Below, piece after piece: positions 5,464 to 8,262 of a stretch of DNA of 8,262 nt. The DNA is from Cyanobacteria bacterium UBA11370 (lineage in GTDB: Bacteria; Cyanobacteriota; Cyanobacteriia; Cyanobacteriales; Coleofasciculaceae): NCBI GenBank assembly GCA_003486645.1, contig DNGI01000269.1:1-8262 (forward strand), read 5' to 3'. How positions within the stretch are numbered: position 1 is the stretch's first letter; each line of letters starts with the position of its first letter. A program made the translations under genes and the position numbers. A model generated the notes under the pieces. It searched no databases, was not told the DNA's origin, and was given only the letters and a program-made list of their open reading frames with translations.

Positions 5464-6168
5464 TTATGGGTTGTTAGTGTGACTAGAGGGTAATTTAGGG
5501 GATTCTGTGCCTGCATTCAGTCTAGCTTTCATGGCGGCTAGCTCAGTATCAATGTCGTTGCCACTTTCAAGGGCTGCAAATTTATTTTCCAGTTCATTGC
5601 CAGAAAGTTCTTCAATTGCTTGGGATTGAGCTTCGAGCTGCATTACCTTGTCTTCCATGCGCTCGAATGCACTTAAAGCACTGCCTGTATTCATATTACC
5701 CAGCATTTCGTTAATTTTCTGGGAGGCTTGAGCAGAACGTGCCCTGGCAATGTATAAATCTTTTTTAGTTTTTGCCTCCGAGATTTTACTCTCTAGGGTA
5801 CGCATCTCTTTTTTGAGCCTAGCGACGACCTCATTTTGCGGCACGAGTTGAGCTTGTAGAGCTTGAGCTGTCTCTTGATAGGATTTGCGTCGCGTCAAGG
5901 CTTCTCGTGCTAAGGTTTCATCCCCCTTAGACAAAGCTAATTGAGCGCGGTTGTACCACTCCTCGGCTGTGGATTGGGCTTGTTTGACTTGTCGTTCAGT
6001 CCGTTTTTGAGTGGCGATCGCACCCGCTACAGCCTGTCGCATCTGGATCAAATCCTGCTGCATATCTTCTACAGCTTGTTCCAGGATTTTCTCTGGATCT
6101 TCAGCTTGTCCAATCAGATTATTGAGGTTGGCGCGAATGACTCGCCCGATGCGATCAATCAATCCCAT
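5464..6168 (-). CDS. PspA/IM30-family protein lacking the Vipp1 C-terminal tail
   Basis: This 234-residue PspA/IM30 paralogue has an amphipathic start MGLIDRIGRVIRANLNNLIG, then AEDPEKILEQ, a long coiled-coil helical hairpin, the SAFERMEDKV block and SGNDIDTELAAMKARL, followed by only about 15 disordered residues. By hand it aligns without gaps to Vipp1 at 4370-5143 with about 131 of 219 residues identical (60%). The middle (Vipp1 residues about 91-135 and 150-160) has diverged most. The frame stays open 19 codons further, to 6225. I chose the ATG at 6168 because GGGAGAG sits five bases upstream and the family starts with MGL. It is likely a peripheral membrane protein of the same remodelling class. 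Whether it is functionally PspA-like (stress) or a second Vipp1 cannot be settled from sequence. It could co-assemble with its neighbour. Confidence 0.9.
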   Translation of the reverse strand: MGLIDRIGRVIRANLNNLIGQAEDPEKILEQAVEDMQQDLIQMRQAVAGAIATQKRTERQVKQAQSTAEEWYNRAQLALSKGDETLAREALTRRKSYQETAQALQAQLVPQNEVVARLKKEMRTLESKISEAKTKKDLYIARARSAQASQKINEMLGNMNTGSALSAFERMEDKVMQLEAQSQAIEELSGNELENKFAALESGNDIDTELAAMKARLNAGTESPKLPSSHTNNP

Positions 6169-6173
6169 AACAG

Positions 6174-6180
6174 CTCTCCC
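6174..6180 (-). promoter_or_regulatory. Shine-Dalgarno of the tail-less PspA paralogue
   Basis: GGGAGAG lies on the minus strand five bases before the ATG at 6168. This excludes the 19-codon upstream extension of the open frame. Confidence 0.6.
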
Positions 6181-6233
6181 TTGATGTTGCGGGTTGGAGG
6201 CAACTCTAACATCATGGTATATCAAGGTTGTGT

Positions 6234-6271
6234 GTTGTTGGTTGTTGGTTGTTGGTTGTTGGTTGTTGGTT
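6234..6271. repeat. Heptanucleotide tandem array (GTTGTTG)n
   Basis: Five perfect GTTGTTG units plus three bases, the same unit and orientation as at 2800-2830. It lies about 65 bp upstream of the tail-less PspA start, probably within its leader or promoter region. Confidence 0.9.
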
Positions 6272-6281
6272 ATTTATCGTT

Positions 6282-6350
6282 CTTGAACTGATGACCGACT
6301 AACCTGTCATGTCTTCAAGTTGTATTCTGCCGACGGGCAAGATGGTCATC
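6282..6350. promoter_or_regulatory. Alternative hairpins upstream of the tail-less PspA gene
   Basis: CTTGAA (6282-6287) and ATGAC (6291-6295) pair with GTCAT (6306-6310) and TTCAAG (6314-6319) around a 10-base loop, with a symmetric three-base internal bulge. GATGACC (6290-6296) can instead pair with GGTCATC (6344-6350), so the two folds exclude each other. The site is about 115 bp from both flanking genes. It could be a leader control element of the downstream minus-strand gene, an operator, or a SPOR 3' structure. No function is proven. Confidence 0.35.
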
Positions 6351-6386
6351 CCACAAGACTTTCTTTCAATATAGCCCTCCACAAAT

Positions 6387-6435
6387 AACTAACAACCAAA
6401 AACGAACAACTAAAAACAAACAACCAACAACTAAC
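6387..6435. repeat. Degenerate heptad array of the AACNAAM type, overlapping the SPOR stop
   Basis: Seven consecutive 7-base units follow in register: AACTAAC, AACCAAA, AACGAAC, AACTAAA, AACAAAC, AACCAAC, AACTAAC. They are the inverted, diverged counterpart of the GTTGTTG arrays. The last unit supplies the TAG stop of the SPOR gene (complement of 6431-6433). Confidence 0.85.
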
Positions 6436-7789
6436 GACGAATCCCCGCAGAAATTCCTTGTTGCTGGAGTTGTTCAACTAATTGTTTCGCTTCAGACTCA
6501 AGTTTGAACGCTCCGATCTGAATTCTCACACCGTCTGGAAATTGTTCTACATAGGCATCCGGCACAATTGTTTTTACTTGTTCTAGGGAGGGTTCCCCCG
6601 TATAATCAGCCACTACCAGGTAGTAAGCACCCGGAGTTGTTGCTTGGGTTGGAGACGGGGAGGCTTTTGGCGATTGGCTAGGACTTGGCGTGTTTGGTGT
6701 TGAGGATGACTGCTGTTTGGCAGCCTCTGTATTAGGCTTAGTTGTTGCCGATTTTGATGGTGATGGAACTGGCGATCCCGTAGGTGCTTGCCCTCCCTGT
6801 TGTTGGGGAGGCGATAAAATGGCGGCGGGTAAATCTGGAACACGTCCAGGAACAGCAGGGAGAGGGGTAACAGGGGGTGGTACTGATTGAGTGACTTCAG
6901 AGTTCGGCAAAGTGGGAACTGGGGGAACTGGGGAGGTAGTGGTGGACGTAGGGTTGGGACTGGTTTCTAGATGAGCAAGGGTATTTAAACCGACTTCTGA
7001 AAATTCATCGGAGGCTAGATTTGGCCCTTGGATAATGGGTGATGGATTAACTAAATTGTTAGGCTGTGGTGTTGTTTGTGTGGGATTTTGGGCAGTCGGC
7101 GTTTTTGTGCCAAACCATCCCCCAACACCCAGACTTGTCCGAAGAGATGGATTCGTCAAAATATAGGTCAAGGTAGCGCTCGATACGAGTAGAAGTAAGA
7201 TTGAACCGACACCTAGGGGGGTAAGAATTCTATCAGAGAATTTCTTTTGGGTCTTTGTTTGGGTCTTTTTACCTGCCTCTTGTTCTGCCAGACTTCGCAG
7301 CAGTTGTTCTGAGGATTCGAGATAGTCGTCTGGTGGTGTCTGAACCGGAGAGTGAACTAAATCTCCTGAATTTTCCGAGTTCTGAGGGGAGTTCGGTTGT
7401 TCCGTAACGGATTCGTCGTTAACTGAAGGGGTAGTCCCGTGAGTTTGTGAAATACCGTTAAGTTGAGGAGTGTGAGCGATCGCTTCGTTTACCCTCTCTT
7501 GAGTTAGTTCTGCCTTTGGTGTCTGGTTGAGTAATGCGGCTGTAGCTACGCTGCTAGGTAGGGCATTGGTTATCCGATCTGTAGAAATCAATTCAATGGG
7601 TTTGCGGGTTTGAGAACGAACTAAACCACGGGGAGATCTGACTGGACGACCGATTCGTTGCCGTCGATAGCGGGCTAATTCGTCTTCAAGTTGCACATCC
7701 AGGCTACCCAAGGCTGCCTGCAAGGTTGGATTAAGGGAGGGCTGAAATTGGGAGTGAGTCGAGGACTCAAGGGAGGTGTTTTGGCTCAT
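6431..7789 (-). CDS. Membrane-anchored SPOR-domain protein
   Basis: This 452-residue protein has one transmembrane helix. Residues 1-185 are probably cytoplasmic: a conserved-looking LQAALGSLDVQLEDELARYRRQRIGRP (23-49), then a disordered stretch ending in a basic KKTQTKTQKK patch. The membrane helix spans about 190-212 (PLGVGSILLLLVSSATLTYIL). The segment 227-386 is low-complexity and rich in Pro, Ser, Thr and Gln, a likely periplasmic linker. The C-terminal 65 residues (AYYLVVADYTG through VRIQIGAFKLESEAKQLVEQLQQQGI) fit a SPOR domain, which binds septal peptidoglycan stripped of stem peptides. A cell-division or wall-remodelling role is therefore inferred. No good Shine-Dalgarno precedes the ATG at 7789. 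The stop lies inside a tandem heptad array. The gene diverges from the DUF721 gene with a gap of about 90 bases. The SPOR call is strong by motif, but its exact partner is unknown. Confidence 0.85.
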   Translation of the reverse strand: MSQNTSLESSTHSQFQPSLNPTLQAALGSLDVQLEDELARYRRQRIGRPVRSPRGLVRSQTRKPIELISTDRITNALPSSVATAALLNQTPKAELTQERVNEAIAHTPQLNGISQTHGTTPSVNDESVTEQPNSPQNSENSGDLVHSPVQTPPDDYLESSEQLLRSLAEQEAGKKTQTKTQKKFSDRILTPLGVGSILLLLVSSATLTYILTNPSLRTSLGVGGWFGTKTPTAQNPTQTTPQPNNLVNPSPIIQGPNLASDEFSEVGLNTLAHLETSPNPTSTTTSPVPPVPTLPNSEVTQSVPPPVTPLPAVPGRVPDLPAAILSPPQQQGGQAPTGSPVPSPSKSATTKPNTEAAKQQSSSTPNTPSPSQSPKASPSPTQATTPGAYYLVVADYTGEPSLEQVKTIVPDAYVEQFPDGVRIQIGAFKLESEAKQLVEQLQQQGISAGIRR

Positions 7790-7881
7790 GAGGAGACTTT
7801 CTTCAAATCGGGAACTAGGGCAAGGGGAAGTACTTTCTATTGTCTTGGACTACGATGGCTATATGGGGATGTCTAAGACGG
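7790..7881. promoter_or_regulatory. Divergent intergenic region between SPOR and DUF721 genes
   Basis: These 92 bases must hold the promoters of both divergent genes if each has its own. No sigma-70 consensus hexamer pair is clear in either direction. An ATG at 7855 is in frame with the DUF721 gene and would shorten the gap to 65 bases. Confidence 0.4.
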
Positions 7882-8262
7882 ATGTTTAAATCTCTCAATC
7901 ATATATCAATTGCGCTGGAAAATCAGTCTGTCTTTCAACAGCAACAGCAATTGCAACAGGTACTGAACTGTTGGGCTGAAGTTGTCGGTGAGCAAGTAGC
8001 ACAGCACACCCGACCCTATGGAATCTCTAAAGATAGTCTTGATGTGGCTACATCTAGCTCGGTTTGGGTTCAAGACCTTAAATTTAGGCGTTATCTTATT
8101 TTGAAGCAGCTTAACGCCCATTTGTCTAGCCCACTTGCTGATATTCGCTTCTCTACATCCCAGTGGCATCAAGATTCAACGGAGTTATCGAGTTCAGAGC
8201 AAGAGCATCCTAGTTATGTGGGTGAAGCGATTGAGGAGTGTGGGGGAGTGGGGGAGGGGGAG
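7882..8262 (+). CDS. DUF721 (DciA-like) protein, 3' end cut by the window edge
   Basis: The frame is open for 127 codons from the ATG at 7882 to the right edge without a stop. DUF721 features are clear: CWAEVVGEQVAQHTRPYGI (residues 30-48), then LDVATSSSVWVQDLKFRRYLILKQLNAHL (53-81) and the cyanobacterial-type end DIRFSTSQW (87-95). The last residues (SSSEQEHPSYVGEAIEECGGVGEGE) are low-complexity. DUF721 includes DciA, the loader and regulator of the DnaB replicative helicase, so a replication role is inferred; cyanobacterial members are less studied. I chose 7882 because the family begins about 30 residues before the conserved Trp. The in-frame ATG at 7855 would add nine residues, including two Arg and a Trp, that look unlike the family. 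Neither start has a clear ribosome-binding site. The divergent neighbour is the SPOR gene. Confidence 0.85.
   Translation, partial: MFKSLNHISIALENQSVFQQQQQLQQVLNCWAEVVGEQVAQHTRPYGISKDSLDVATSSSVWVQDLKFRRYLILKQLNAHLSSPLADIRFSTSQWHQDSTELSSSEQEHPSYVGEAIEECGGVGEGE
8242..8262 (+). repeat. G-run repeat at the right edge
   Basis: Three runs of five G (8242-8246, 8250-8254, 8256-8260) separated by AGT and A lie inside the DUF721 coding frame, where they read as Gly/Val/Glu codons. The repeat continues beyond the window if more units exist. It could fold as a G-quadruplex if a fourth run follows. Confidence 0.6.

Noticed and set aside
5941..6291. Plus-strand frame of 116 codons ending in VVGCWLLVVGYLSFLN
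   Set aside because: It is antisense to the tail-less PspA gene, and its C-terminal part is just translated GTTGTTG heptads.
7906..8172. Minus-strand frame of 88 codons at the right end
   Set aside because: It is antisense to the DUF721 gene, whose plus-strand translation has clear family motifs.

Overview
This window comes from a cyanobacterium. Ten copies of the octamer GCGATCGC (HIP1) occur in 8.3 kb, several families of 7-bp tandem repeats typical of filamentous cyanobacterial genomes are present, and every recognisable protein has a cyanobacterial character: a DUF3536-type GH57 enzyme, a Slr1139-like thioredoxin, Vipp1/IM30, a SPOR protein beginning with an LQAALGSLDVQLE-type motif, and DUF721. 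The repeat load and loose gene spacing suggest a filamentous (oscillatorian or nostocalean) genome, but I cannot name the genus.

Layout. From 140 to 2797 (+) there is an intact GH57/DUF3536 glycan enzyme. From 2798 to 3122 there is a repeat-bearing spacer. From about 3123 to 3668 there is a short ribbon-helix-helix (RHH) protein gene (-) back to back with what looks like the debris of an IS200/IS605-type element: a promoter-like TATAAT, no intact transposase, and a hairpin-rich 3' segment ending in TTCAA. From 3693 to 4019 (-) there is a thioredoxin, best started at a GTG with a strong Shine-Dalgarno. Next comes a pair of PspA/IM30 paralogues, both on the minus strand: vipp1 with its C-terminal tail (4370-5143) and a shorter paralogue without the tail (5464-6168). 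From 6431 to 7789 (-) there is a one-pass membrane protein with a Pro/Ser/Thr-rich linker and a SPOR domain. Diverging from it, a DUF721 (DciA-like) gene runs off the right edge from 7882 (+).

How they fit together. The right half has an envelope and cell-cycle flavour: Vipp1/PspA membrane maintenance, a SPOR protein expected at the septal cell wall, and a DUF721 protein related to DnaB helicase loaders. The GH57 enzyme (storage glycan or other alpha-glucan) and thioredoxin are housekeeping-type genes. There is no sign of one large operon, because each gene is separated by 90-350 bp of repeat- or hairpin-rich DNA.

I see no complete new system. The most interesting signals lie in the non-coding DNA: a 15-bp stem 3' of vipp1 that pairs fully only in the vipp1 transcript sense, mutually exclusive hairpins upstream of the second pspA-type gene, tandem heptads fused to the ends of two genes, and remnants of IS200/IS605-like ends, one of which may have contributed the C-terminal tail of the RHH protein.
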